Positions 17,401 to 24,722 of a stretch of 64,000 bases of DNA are shown here, piece by piece (position 1 is the first letter of the stretch; every line of letters starts with the position of its first letter). Where the stretch lies: positions 62,001-126,000 of the forward strand of contig JAJRPN010000031.1 of assembly GCA_024280755.1 (NCBI GenBank), written 5' to 3'. The notes beneath the pieces were generated by a model that was given only the letters and a program-made list of their open reading frames with translations, was not told the DNA's origin and did no database searches. This stretch comes from Planctomycetota bacterium. GTDB taxonomy: Bacteria > Planctomycetota > Phycisphaerae > Phycisphaerales > UBA1924. A program made the position numbers and the translations under genes.

Positions 17401-18036
17401 TTCAAAGAACTCTGCGCCCAATGCTTGGCCGAGCCAATCCTCCAGCCCAAAGTCGTCTACGGCTACTTCCCCTGCACCTCCGCGGGCGATGACCTGATCG
17501 TGTATGACCCAGACGATCACGATCACGAGATCGAACGATTCAGCTTCCCACGCCAGAACGCGAACAAGTTTTTGTGCATCTCGGACTACTACAAAGATCA
17601 AGCCGAGTGCGATGCGATGGGGTCGCGCGATGTGATTGCGATGATGTGCGTGACGATGGGGCCTGCGATCACCGAGTATACAAAGAAGCTCTTTGAAGCC
17701 GATGCGTATCAAGATTATCTGTATTGGCATGGAATCGGTGTCGAAACGGCAGAAGCACTCGCTGAGTTCTGGCACAAACGCATCCGCACCGAACTCGGGT
17801 TCGGGCACGAAGACGCACATAATATCCCCGAGCTGTTCAAGCAAAGCTATCGTGGTTCACGCTATTCATTTGGATATCCGGCGTGCCCAAACATGGCCGA
17901 TCACGAAATCCTCTGGCGGCTGCTCGATCCATCACGCATCGGGTGCGATCTCACCGAGAACCATCAGATTGACCCTGAACAATCCACCTGCGCCGTCATT
18001 GCCCATCACCCAGATGCTCGATATTTCAATGCGTAA
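14491..18036 (+). CDS. metH: Cobalamin-dependent methionine synthase
   Basis: A 1181-residue full-length MetH (E. coli form about 1227). It transfers the methyl group of methyl-tetrahydrofolate to homocysteine. Domains in order: homocysteine-binding domain (about 10-310) with zinc cysteines in GLNCATG and GGCCGTTPEH; pterin-binding domain (about 330-600); cobalamin cap and B12 domain with the base-off motif DVHDIG starting at Asp750; C-terminal SAM-dependent reactivation domain with RGSRYSFGYPACP. No B12 riboswitch-like structure is seen in the short upstream gap. A permease of the B12/siderophore type lies convergently downstream. The organism therefore makes or imports B12. Confidence 0.97.
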   Translation: MSSPTKPSLIETLKNAVLIWDGAMGTQTQGYELDIETDYMGCENCPDVLCLSRPDIIQEIHANYYRAGADVVTTNTFGAAAHTLGEFDLAHRAEELAFAAATIARKAADEFSTPDKPRFVAGSLGPGTKLITLGQISFDDMRDSYADAARGLIKGGVDTILLETCQDLLQIKAAVAGIRLAATQLDLDPDSVPIFVSITIEQTGTMLIGTSIEAAIEALRPLPIASLGLNCATGPVEMVSTVRTLASKWDRFITVMPNAGLPALVKGETLYPLTSQGFHDAMEIFLSEGLVNAVGGCCGTTPEHISYLAKLVENTTIGDRPETTITPACSSLYSAVEYRQDASFLIVGERCNSSGSRAFKRLLEAQDMEGICSLAKNQVKDGSHVLDVNVDVAGRDGPTDMHEVISRLVQQADAPLMLDSTSPETIEAGLKAAGGKCIINSANFEDGEERFDQLCKLTKDYGAALVIGTIDEDPEEAMARTADRKFSIAERAIKRATSVHGLAESDLFIDPLVLPISTGLDSDRRSAHALIEGSKRIVEAYPSVQLTCGLSNVSFGLKPVSRTILNAVFLHELVQAGMTSAIVHASKITPLNRIPEDQKKAALNLIYDRRDPSIGGTGLPTGITDTGFDPLDSFIELFTDATEEKSTTSFMDLDLEDRLRKHIIDGEHEFLEDSLGEARSKYTPLEIINNHLLAGMKTVGELFGSGQMQLPFVLQSAGVMKKSVSLLEPFMDKADAQSKGSIVLATVKGDVHDIGKNLVDILLTNNGFTVHNLGIKQTIDQILKSFAETKADAIGLSGLLVKSVNVMEDNLRELNTKGIDVPVILGGAALTRTYAEGHLRSVYKGDLLYAKDAFDGLDTMNAIVAGQIAPLQAAADERQAIRKESVAKLESGAIATPTATATRTRSEIDRTNPVPTPPFWGSTVNEQHNLRDLFAYINPTALFAIQWQLKRGSKSKAEYEQLLDEVARPKFKELCAQCLAEPILQPKVVYGYFPCTSAGDDLIVYDPDDHDHEIERFSFPRQNANKFLCISDYYKDQAECDAMGSRDVIAMMCVTMGPAITEYTKKLFEADAYQDYLYWHGIGVETAEALAEFWHKRIRTELGFGHEDAHNIPELFKQSYRGSRYSFGYPACPNMADHEILWRLLDPSRIGCDLTENHQIDPEQSTCAVIAHHPDARYFNA

Positions 18037-18040
18037 TAAG

Positions 18041-18187
18041 AAGGCAATAGGCAGTAGGCAATGGGAAGATGAAGACTAAATCTGGGTGCCACTGCTTGAC
18101 CGTCTTCGGCAAGCAGTGTCTTCAGTCATTCTCATCTTCCTAAAAAGCACACCTTGCCCAAGATGGTCAAGTCGCGGCACCCGATTT
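18041..18187. repeat. Intergenic hairpin repeat, second family
   Basis: Between metH and the permease gene lie a purine-rich stretch (GGCAATAGGCAGTAGGCAAT, 18043-18062) and a hairpin region. AAATCTGGGTGCC (18078-18090) is inverted at 18176-18187 (GGCACCCGATTT), and inside it CACTGCTTG (18090-18098) pairs with CAAGCAGTG (18110-18118). The purine-rich stretch resembles 19275-19309 inside repeat copy 2. The right outer arm overlaps the end of the permease gene. The inner hairpin could also end metH transcription. Confidence 0.6.
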
Positions 18188-19145
18188 AAAGTGATCGCCG
18201 TTGTTTGAGCAATAAAATCAAAAACACCGGGCCGCCGATGAGTGAAGTCACCACCCCAATCGGTATCCTCCCTGCATCGGTCGCGACCAGCCGCACGAAT
18301 GTATCTGCGCCGACGACGAGTGCAAAGCCGCACAATGCCGACCCGATCACCAGCGTCCGATGGGAAGGCCCAGCAAGCACACGCACGATGTGCGGACAAA
18401 CCAAGCCCACAAACCCGATCGGCCCAGCAAGCACAATGCTGATCGCGGTCAATGCCCCCGCACCGACAAGCTGACCAAGCCGAACTGCCCCGACATGAAC
18501 CCCAACCGAACGGGCCTCATCTTCGGAGAGGGCCATCGCATCGAACGATCGGGCAGCCCAGACTCCCCATCCAACAATCACCAACAGCACCCCGGCTGCA
18601 ATCCAGACATCTCGAATCTCGATATCTTCACGGAGCATCCCCATCATCCATCTCGATACTGAATACCCGCGATCCGGCATCAATGATGCAACCAGCATGG
18701 TGGCTGCGCCGAGAATCACCGACATAATCACACCGATCAAGATCATCGTCACCGGATCGATCAGCCCCCGGCGTTGGCTTAGTGCCCATACAAACACCAG
18801 CACTGCAATCGCCCCACCCAATGCCGGGAAGGCGGCCATGCTCGCGCCGATCGCAGCGCCCTGAATCCAAGTTGTCAGTGTGACGGCGAACCCCGCTCCT
18901 GCACTCAGCCCCATTAACCCCGGTGCTGCCAGTGGGTTTCGCAACAGCGATTGCAACAACGCACCCGCCAAACCAAGCGATGCGCCAACGATCCCGCCAA
19001 CCGCAACACGGTTGTATCGCAGTTGCATGATTGTTTCGTTGTCCGAAAACCCGAATCCATCGCTCCCAACCATGAGCCGAAGCACACCGATTGCCATGCA
19101 CAGCATGATCAGCACCAAGATGGTCATCAGTTCCCGACGATTCAT
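18186..19145 (-). CDS. FecCD-family ABC transporter permease (B12/siderophore type)
   Basis: A 319-residue polytopic membrane protein of the FecCD/BtuC family, slightly shorter than usual. Typical motifs are present: RNPLAAPGLMGLSAGAG near residue 70, and the cytoplasmic coupling region GPIGFVGLVCPHIVR followed by ADTFVR and IPIGVVTSLIGGPVF near the end. It would import a cobalt corrinoid or an iron chelate with an ATPase and a substrate-binding protein. Neither partner is next to it: upstream is repeat copy 2. Proximity to metH favours B12, but siderophore use is equally possible from sequence alone. Confidence 0.88.
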   Translation of the reverse strand: MNRRELMTILVLIMLCMAIGVLRLMVGSDGFGFSDNETIMQLRYNRVAVGGIVGASLGLAGALLQSLLRNPLAAPGLMGLSAGAGFAVTLTTWIQGAAIGASMAAFPALGGAIAVLVFVWALSQRRGLIDPVTMILIGVIMSVILGAATMLVASLMPDRGYSVSRWMMGMLREDIEIRDVWIAAGVLLVIVGWGVWAARSFDAMALSEDEARSVGVHVGAVRLGQLVGAGALTAISIVLAGPIGFVGLVCPHIVRVLAGPSHRTLVIGSALCGFALVVGADTFVRLVATDAGRIPIGVVTSLIGGPVFLILLLKQRRSL

Positions 19146-19155
19146 AGCAGAGCCT

Positions 19156-19422
19156 AGGCCGTGTCTGACGGCTCATTTCCCACACAAGGACATTCTCTTT
19201 TCGCCTCCCCCGGGCTTCCGGGGGAGCACCCATAGGGCGGTTGTGGCTGCGCAGCAGACGGAGGGGGTCTTGAAGAAGGCAATGGGCAATGAGGAATGGG
19301 GAATGGGGAAGAGAAAAAGAGAAGACCCCCTCGGCCTCACTTCGATCGGCACCTCCCCCGGAAGCCCGGGGGAGGCGAAAAGGATGGCGTTCTTGTATGG
19401 AACTGAGCCGTCAGACACCGCC
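19156..19422. repeat. Intergenic palindromic repeat element, copy 2, nested in a 20-bp inverted repeat
   Basis: The core at 19199-19380 has arms TCGCCTCCCCC and GGGGGAGGCGA, and the inner pair GGAGGGGGTCTT/AAGACCCCCTC, as in copies 1 and 3. Outside it, AGGCCGTGTCTGACGGCTCA (19156-19175) is inverted at 19403-19422 with 19 of 20 bases matching. The middle carries a purine-rich insertion (about 19270-19320) with repeats of GGCAATGGG type. Confidence 0.8.
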
Positions 19423-19460
19423 TAGACCCACTCATGCTGTGAGGCTGATATACTGGTGGC

Positions 19461-20024
19461 ATGAATGAACCAACTATCCTCCGTAAGGCCGAGTTCGATC
19501 CCAAGGTCAAAACCTACTGGATCATGGGCCCAGCGATTTTCCTCACAGTCCTGATCGTCACCATTCCGCTGGCGATTATCTATGTCATTATCGCCAAGTT
19601 CTTCGTCGACAAACACCTCGCCAACATGAGCTGCGACCTCACCGAGCAGACCCTCAATATCAAAAAAGGGATCTGGAACAAGACGGAATCGACCATCCCG
19701 CTCGAAAAAATCACCGATCTCCAGCTCTTCCAAGGCCCGATCATGCGCTACTTCGGCATTCACGGCTTCAAGGTCGAGACTGCAGGGCAGTCTTCCCCGA
19801 CTGGCGGTGCCCTAGTCAACCTGATCGGAATTGTCGATACAAAAGAGTTTCGCCAGGCAGTCCTCGACCAACGAGACCGGACAAACGCGGGGGCAACCCC
19901 AGTGGCTGCCATCGCCCAGCCTGCTGCCCCTGTGGTCACCGATACCCAGACTGCCGAGTTATTAACTGATATTCGTGATTCGCTCCACCGAATCGAACAG
20001 AATTTCGCCAAGAATGACGACTGA
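19461..20024 (+). CDS. Membrane protein with bacterial PH (YdbS-like) domain
   Basis: A 187-residue protein. The first 50 residues hold a hydrophobic segment (about 22-48). A bPH_2 domain of the YdbS type follows (about 55-140), with the usual pattern IKKGIWNKTESTIPLEKITDLQL and FGIHGFKVETAG. The C-terminus is Ala/Pro-rich and ends in a short amphipathic helix. Such proteins sit in the inner membrane; their biochemical role is unknown. The gene lies upstream of atpC with about 100 bp between them, and probably has its own promoter after repeat copy 2. Confidence 0.8.
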   Translation: MNEPTILRKAEFDPKVKTYWIMGPAIFLTVLIVTIPLAIIYVIIAKFFVDKHLANMSCDLTEQTLNIKKGIWNKTESTIPLEKITDLQLFQGPIMRYFGIHGFKVETAGQSSPTGGALVNLIGIVDTKEFRQAVLDQRDRTNAGATPVAAIAQPAAPVVTDTQTAELLTDIRDSLHRIEQNFAKNDD

Positions 20025-20121
20025 TCTCCAAGCATCTCTGGGCTATCATTCCTCCCCGTGATCGGCTACTCGCAATGGATGCGATTGGGTCGTTTGAGCG
20101 GGTCTTTGGAAGGATCGTTCG

Positions 20122-20565
20122 TTGGCTGACAACACCCTCACATGCCGTCTCGTCACCCCAAGTGCCGAGTTGCTCAATGAACAAGTGAACTACGCCTCCG
20201 TCCCTGCTTGGGACGGCTTGATTGGTTTCCAGCATGGCGGTGCCTCGATGGTCTCACGCTTGGGTCTTGGCAAGCTCCGTTTGGACTTCCCCGCAAAGAA
20301 TGGATCTGGCTCACGCGAGTTCCTCATCGAGGGCGGCTTCCTCGAAATGAGCAACAACGAGTTGGTCATCCTCGCAGAGCGTGCAATCGCAGCAGAAGAA
20401 ATTATCGAGTCCGAAGCTCGCGCCCAGCTCGCAGAAGCCGAAGCTCGCATCGTTCCTGAAGATGCACCCAACAAGCTCGAAGCGGTTGAACGAATCACCC
20501 GTGAAAAAGAATGTGCCAAGCTCATGCTCTCGATGGCGAAAACATCGAAAGCCGTAGGCATCTAA
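20122..20565 (+). CDS. atpC: ATP synthase F1 subunit epsilon
   Basis: A 147-residue epsilon subunit. The N-terminal beta-barrel domain (LTCRLVTPSAELLNEQV, GFLEMSNNELVILAERA) is well conserved and the C-terminal two-helix domain (about 90-140) is present. This subunit links the gamma rotor to the c ring and damps ATP hydrolysis. A TTG start at 20122 fits: AAGGA lies about 9 bases upstream, and no ATG or GTG gives a full N-terminus. It is alone here, with no atpA, atpG or atpD next to it, unlike the usual atp operon. Confidence 0.9.
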   Translation: MADNTLTCRLVTPSAELLNEQVNYASVPAWDGLIGFQHGGASMVSRLGLGKLRLDFPAKNGSGSREFLIEGGFLEMSNNELVILAERAIAAEEIIESEARAQLAEAEARIVPEDAPNKLEAVERITREKECAKLMLSMAKTSKAVGI

Positions 20566-20585
20566 GCCGAATCAAAACGACACCC

Positions 20586-20616
20586 AAAGCCCGTGCAACC
20601 GCATGGGCTTTTTTTA
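20586..20616 (+). terminator. Terminator after atpC
   Basis: AAAGCCCGTGC (20586-20596) pairs with GCATGGGCTTT (20601-20611) and is followed by a run of T. The inverted arrangement may also help end smpB transcription from the other strand. Confidence 0.85.
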
Positions 20617-20633
20617 TGAATGCGTGTATTGAA

Positions 20634-21119
20634 TTAGTTGGAAAACTTCGACATCGCCCGCTGCATTTCTCGCTGATTCTCGCGATCCGCGATTGCTTTG
20701 CGTTTATCATGCTGGGCTTTGCCCTTGGCGATCGCAAGCTTGATCTTGACCAACCCTTGCGAGAAATACATTTCCAAAGGCACGAGCGTCACGCCCTTTT
20801 GGTCCACCTCGCGGGCAAGCTTGATGATCTCTCTCTTTTTGGCCAGCAGGATACGATCTCGCTTGGGGATATGGTTGAGCTGCCCGGCGGGTTGATAGAT
20901 ACCGATATCAATCTGATGAAGCGTCAGCCGAGGCGGCTCGAGATCAACGCTGATATACCCTTCCTTGAGCGAACAACTGCCCTCGCGAATGGCTTTGACC
21001 TCTGAACCCTCAAGCACAATCCCGACCTCCATTGTGTCAACGATGAAATAGTCGTAGAGCGCCCGCCGATTGTTATAACTCGGTGGGCCTTGCTTAGATT
21101 TCTTCTTGTTCTTGGCCAT
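20634..21119 (-). CDS. smpB: SsrA-binding protein SmpB
   Basis: A 161-residue SmpB. It binds tmRNA and brings it to stalled ribosomes. Conserved features: NRRALYDYFI near the start, GIVLEGSEVKAIREG, the central RDRILLAKKREI, and the basic tail GKAQHDKRKAIADRENQR. The start at 21119 (MAKNKKKSKQG) matches the family; an upstream in-frame ATG would add 11 unlikely residues. The tmRNA gene itself is not in the window. Confidence 0.95.
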   Translation of the reverse strand: MAKNKKKSKQGPPSYNNRRALYDYFIVDTMEVGIVLEGSEVKAIREGSCSLKEGYISVDLEPPRLTLHQIDIGIYQPAGQLNHIPKRDRILLAKKREIIKLAREVDQKGVTLVPLEMYFSQGLVKIKLAIAKGKAQHDKRKAIADRENQREMQRAMSKFSN

Positions 21120-21184
21120 ATGCACCCAAAGCATAGTCCACGACCTGCCCATACTCTCCCCAAACCCGTGCGTATCATGGCTCT

Positions 21185-21760
21185 ATGGCTTTTCACTCTT
21201 TTCTCTTCATCTTGAGCGTGTTGCTATTGAGCGGCTGCACCCAGCCGCTCAATGATCGCCCAACCCTCGGCGGCATCTATCGCTCGCCCACATTTATCAC
21301 TCAGCCTCAGAGCCATACCGCTCTTGAAAATCCATCACAGCACCTGCTCGCATCGACACCCAAGCCTCGGATTGATTGGTCACCGACTCAGTACATCGCC
21401 CCGATGGACAGCGCCGCCCATTCACCAACGCTTGCTCTCTTTGGAATGGTTAAAAAAACAGACCCGCCCCGAATCTATGGCCGATACCCCACCACCAACG
21501 ATGCACTCTACATGCAACAAAGCGCCTCGATCGCTTGGATCAACGATGCCCTTTTCACCATCTATGATCTCGGCCGATCATTCATCGGCTCACCCTATGC
21601 CTTTGGCTATCGAACAGCAACGGGCAAAATCGCAGAACCAATGATCTCTCCGTCTCAGCCATACAAACGAACCCAAACCGCTGATACCTGGTCATCTGGG
21701 TTTCCGACGCCTCAACCCATGCCTCAGATAGATACAGAGGAAACAGCCGACAATGACTGA
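21185..21760 (+). CDS. Predicted lipoprotein of unknown function
   Basis: A 191-residue protein with a lipoprotein signal: hydrophobic stretch LFILSVLLLSGC with Cys18 as the lipidation site. The rest is Pro/Ser/Thr-rich with no recognised domain; a Tyr-rich section lies at about 95-150. The downstream rhodanese gene starts inside its last codons (8-bp overlap), so the two are translated together. Not recognised further. Confidence 0.65.
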   Translation: MAFHSFLFILSVLLLSGCTQPLNDRPTLGGIYRSPTFITQPQSHTALENPSQHLLASTPKPRIDWSPTQYIAPMDSAAHSPTLALFGMVKKTDPPRIYGRYPTTNDALYMQQSASIAWINDALFTIYDLGRSFIGSPYAFGYRTATGKIAEPMISPSQPYKRTQTADTWSSGFPTPQPMPQIDTEETADND

Positions 21761-22133
21761 TTCAAAAACAGATGCCAACCCACCCCGCTGGCCATTTAAG
21801 CCCGAGCTTGAAATCTCCGCGCCCGACGCGGCTGCCCTCCACAACGATGCAGGGACGACCGATTTCCTGCTCATCGACATCCGAGAAGCCAACGAACTTG
21901 AAACCTCGTCGATCGCCAAAGCTCTGCATATCCCAATGGGTGATATCCCCGCTCGGATCAACGAGCTCGATGTAGACGAAGGCACCACCATCGCCATCTT
22001 GTGCCGATCTGGAAAACGATCGCTTCAGGTCGCCCAATACATGCAACAGCAAGGACTCGCCGGCACCCGGTCAGTCGCCGGCGGGATTAACTGGTGGGGA
22101 CTCAAGATTGATCCTTCGATCCAGCAGTATTAA
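21753..22133 (+). CDS. Rhodanese-like domain protein
   Basis: A 126-residue single rhodanese domain. It has the entry pattern FLLIDIREANEL, the persulfide-forming cysteine in ILCRSGKRS, and the closing SVAGGINWW. Such proteins carry sulfane sulfur or serve as sulfurtransferases; the substrate is unknown. It overlaps the lipoprotein gene by 8 bp and is followed 8 bp later by the MqnD-like gene. Confidence 0.9.
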   Translation: MTDSKTDANPPRWPFKPELEISAPDAAALHNDAGTTDFLLIDIREANELETSSIAKALHIPMGDIPARINELDVDEGTTIAILCRSGKRSLQVAQYMQQQGLAGTRSVAGGINWWGLKIDPSIQQY

Positions 22134-22141
22134 ACTTACCT

Positions 22142-23083
22142 ATGCAAAGCACCCAAACCATCGAACTCAACCTTGCCCACTCGCCCGATTCTGATGATCT
22201 GGTGATGTGGTGGCCTTTGATTGGGGTCCGGAATCCTGACGGGACACCGTTTGATGGCGATCTGGGCAAGCCTCAGGTCGAGACCGGACGATTCACCTTC
22301 AACCTGCTCGCCCGCGATGTCGAAGAACTCAACAAACTCGTGATCGGGTCTGAGTCTGCATACGACATCACCGCGATCTCGTGCGCCACCTATCCGGCAA
22401 TCGCCAATCGATATGTAATGACCGCTTCGGGCGGGTCCTTCGGCGAGAACTACGGCCCACGCATTGTCGTCGCAGCCGACTCCCCATTCCAGACCCTCGA
22501 TGATCTCAAAGACGCCAACTGCACCAGTTATATCATTGGCATCCCTGGCATCAACACCTCGGCGTACATGGGCTTACGGATGGCAATCGGGAGCTTTGAA
22601 CACCAAGAACTCCTTTTCTCCGATATCCCCAGAGCTGTCGCAGATGGACAGGTTGATGCGGGCTTGCTCATCCATGAAGCCCAGTTAACCTATAGCGAAA
22701 TGGGCTTGCGTGAAATCGGTGACATGGGCAAATGGTGGCATGGGCAGACGGGTAAACCCTTACCGTTGGGTTTGAATGTCATCCGCCGAGACCTTGACCA
22801 ACGCTATGGTGATGGGACCTGCCAAGAACTCGCCGATGTCCTTAATGCTTCGGTCCAGTGTTGTGTGCGAATGGGTGAAGCATCTCGGCTGTATCTCCAA
22901 CTCAACAAAGGCGACCGCACCGAATGGGACGATCCAGAACTCGTCGATCGCTACCTCGCGATGTATGTTTCTGGACTCACCCTCGATATGGGACGAACTG
23001 GGCGAGACGCGATATCGACCTTCCTTGGGCGGGCAGCCGACGAGGGATTGTGTGATCGGGTCGAAAATATTGACCCGCTCTAG
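22142..23083 (+). CDS. MqnD-like protein (menaquinone biosynthesis, futalosine pathway)
   Basis: A 313-residue protein of the MqnA/MqnD family, a periplasmic-binding-protein fold without a signal peptide. MqnD makes 1,4-dihydroxy-6-naphthoate from cyclic dehypoxanthinyl futalosine. The opening LNLAHSPDSDDLVMWWPL matches the family SPDxDD motif, and YGPRIVVAADSPFQTLDDL and IPGINTSAYMGLRMAIG follow. It is somewhat longer than typical MqnD. It lies 8 bp after the rhodanese gene. A menaquinone role fits the quinone-linked respiratory operon at 46-51 kb. A solute-binding protein of other function is less likely. Confidence 0.75.
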   Translation: MQSTQTIELNLAHSPDSDDLVMWWPLIGVRNPDGTPFDGDLGKPQVETGRFTFNLLARDVEELNKLVIGSESAYDITAISCATYPAIANRYVMTASGGSFGENYGPRIVVAADSPFQTLDDLKDANCTSYIIGIPGINTSAYMGLRMAIGSFEHQELLFSDIPRAVADGQVDAGLLIHEAQLTYSEMGLREIGDMGKWWHGQTGKPLPLGLNVIRRDLDQRYGDGTCQELADVLNASVQCCVRMGEASRLYLQLNKGDRTEWDDPELVDRYLAMYVSGLTLDMGRTGRDAISTFLGRAADEGLCDRVENIDPL

Positions 23084-23160
23084 GTTCTGATTTCCTCGGC
23101 GTGCTAGACTCGTGCTCTTCTGCCATTGATCCACGAGTTCACCGTGATCGGAGCCAGTTC

Positions 23161-24708
23161 ATGTCGACGAGTTTTTCTCTACCCGTCTCATCGAATCAGC
23201 CACATCGGCCAACGAAGAACGCATGCGCCTGTGCAAAGCACACGCCCGCGCGAACCGATCAACCCAAAGAAAAATGCGGCGTGATCGGGATCTGGAACGA
23301 TCCTGGTGCTGTACGAAAAGCCTATCTTGGATTGTTCGCCCAGCAACATCGCGGGCAAGAAGCTGCTGGCATCGCGGTCACCAATGGCGAGATGATCGAA
23401 GCGCATACTGGCCAAGGACTCGTCGTCGATGTATTCGACAACGACACCATCGTCAAACTCGAAAAACTCTACAACCACACCGACGCACCAAACGCGAATC
23501 ATGGCGCAATCGGGCACAACCGCTATTCAACCTCGGGCGGGTCTTCGTCCAAGAACGCCCAGCCTTTGGTCGAGACCACATTCGCCGGGCCGATCGCCAT
23601 TGCCCACAATGGTAATCTCGTCAACGGGCAAGAATGGCGAAAAGAACTCTCGCGCGCCGGGCGGCTGTTCCATACAACCTCCGATACCGAAGTGATCATC
23701 CACCTGCTCGCCTCACCCGAACAACGCGACTTGCCCGATCCTGTTGCAGCAACGATGCGCAACTTGCTCGGTGCTTTTTCATTAGTGTTGCTCTTTACCG
23801 ATCGAATCGAGGCGGCCCGCGATCCTTGGGGATGGCGGCCTTTGGTCTTGGGCAAGCTGCCCTCGGGCAAGTTTATTGTGGCTTCTGAAACAGTTGCGTT
23901 TGATGTCGTGGGCGCAGAGTTTATACGAGAAGTTGAACCCGGTGAAATCATCACGCTCTCTAACGAGGGCATGTCCTCGCGTCGGTTTGCAGCCCCCTCT
24001 GAGCCGCTGGCACAATGTGTCTTCGAGCATGTCTACTTCGCCAGTCCGGCTTCAAATGTATTCGGACAAAATGTCCAGATCTCGCGTGAACGCTTCGGCG
24101 CCAAACTCGCTCAAGAAGCCTTTGTCGAAGCAGATTTTGTCATGCCAATGCCAGACTCGGGTCGCAGTGCTGCCAATGGATATGCGATTGAATCTGGAAT
24201 CCCCTATCGAGAAGGCATCGTCCCCAATCGCTATGTTGGGCGTACTTTTATTAAGCCTACACAAGAAGAACGCGCCGCTGCGGTTCGGCTCAAGCTCAAT
24301 GTGATCTCCGAGGTTGTCCGCGATCAAAGACTCATCATCGTCGATGATTCCATCGTCCGAGGCACCACCACCCGACTCAAAATGATCCAGCTCCGCCAAG
24401 CAGGAGCCAAGGAAATCCACCTTCGAATCTCGTGCCCGCCGATCAAGCACCCGTGCTACTTTGGGGTAGACTTTGCCGATCGTGATCAGCTCATTGCACA
24501 CGAGCGAACTGTCGAAGAAATCCGCGAGTTTCTCGGCGTAGATTCGCTCCACTTCCTCAGCCAAGAGGGCATGCTCAGCGTGATGAATCAAGAACCCAAG
24601 CACTATTGCACCGGGTGCTTCTCGGGTGAATATCGTGTCGATGTCGATCACCCGGTCGCGTGTGAAGTCGTGACGAAATCACAGATGAATATGTTTAAAA
24701 CCTGTTAG
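23161..24708 (+). CDS. purF: Amidophosphoribosyltransferase
   Basis: A 515-residue PurF, which makes phosphoribosylamine from PRPP and glutamine, the first step of purine synthesis. A 38-residue leader precedes the catalytic cysteine (Cys39 in EKCGVIGIW), which is probably exposed by propeptide removal. The glutaminase domain has GHNRYSTSGGS and HNGNLVNG; the PRPP loop is LIIVDDSIVRGTT. C-terminal cysteines in CPPIKHPCYFG and CTGCF indicate the [4Fe-4S]-containing Bacillus-type enzyme. The start at 23161 is chosen from the leader length; an in-frame start at 23101 exists. It is convergent with lptD, 14 bp apart. Confidence 0.96.
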   Translation: MSTSFSLPVSSNQPHRPTKNACACAKHTPARTDQPKEKCGVIGIWNDPGAVRKAYLGLFAQQHRGQEAAGIAVTNGEMIEAHTGQGLVVDVFDNDTIVKLEKLYNHTDAPNANHGAIGHNRYSTSGGSSSKNAQPLVETTFAGPIAIAHNGNLVNGQEWRKELSRAGRLFHTTSDTEVIIHLLASPEQRDLPDPVAATMRNLLGAFSLVLLFTDRIEAARDPWGWRPLVLGKLPSGKFIVASETVAFDVVGAEFIREVEPGEIITLSNEGMSSRRFAAPSEPLAQCVFEHVYFASPASNVFGQNVQISRERFGAKLAQEAFVEADFVMPMPDSGRSAANGYAIESGIPYREGIVPNRYVGRTFIKPTQEERAAAVRLKLNVISEVVRDQRLIIVDDSIVRGTTTRLKMIQLRQAGAKEIHLRISCPPIKHPCYFGVDFADRDQLIAHERTVEEIREFLGVDSLHFLSQEGMLSVMNQEPKHYCTGCFSGEYRVDVDHPVACEVVTKSQMNMFKTC

Positions 24709-24722
24709 CGGGTTGCGGAATA

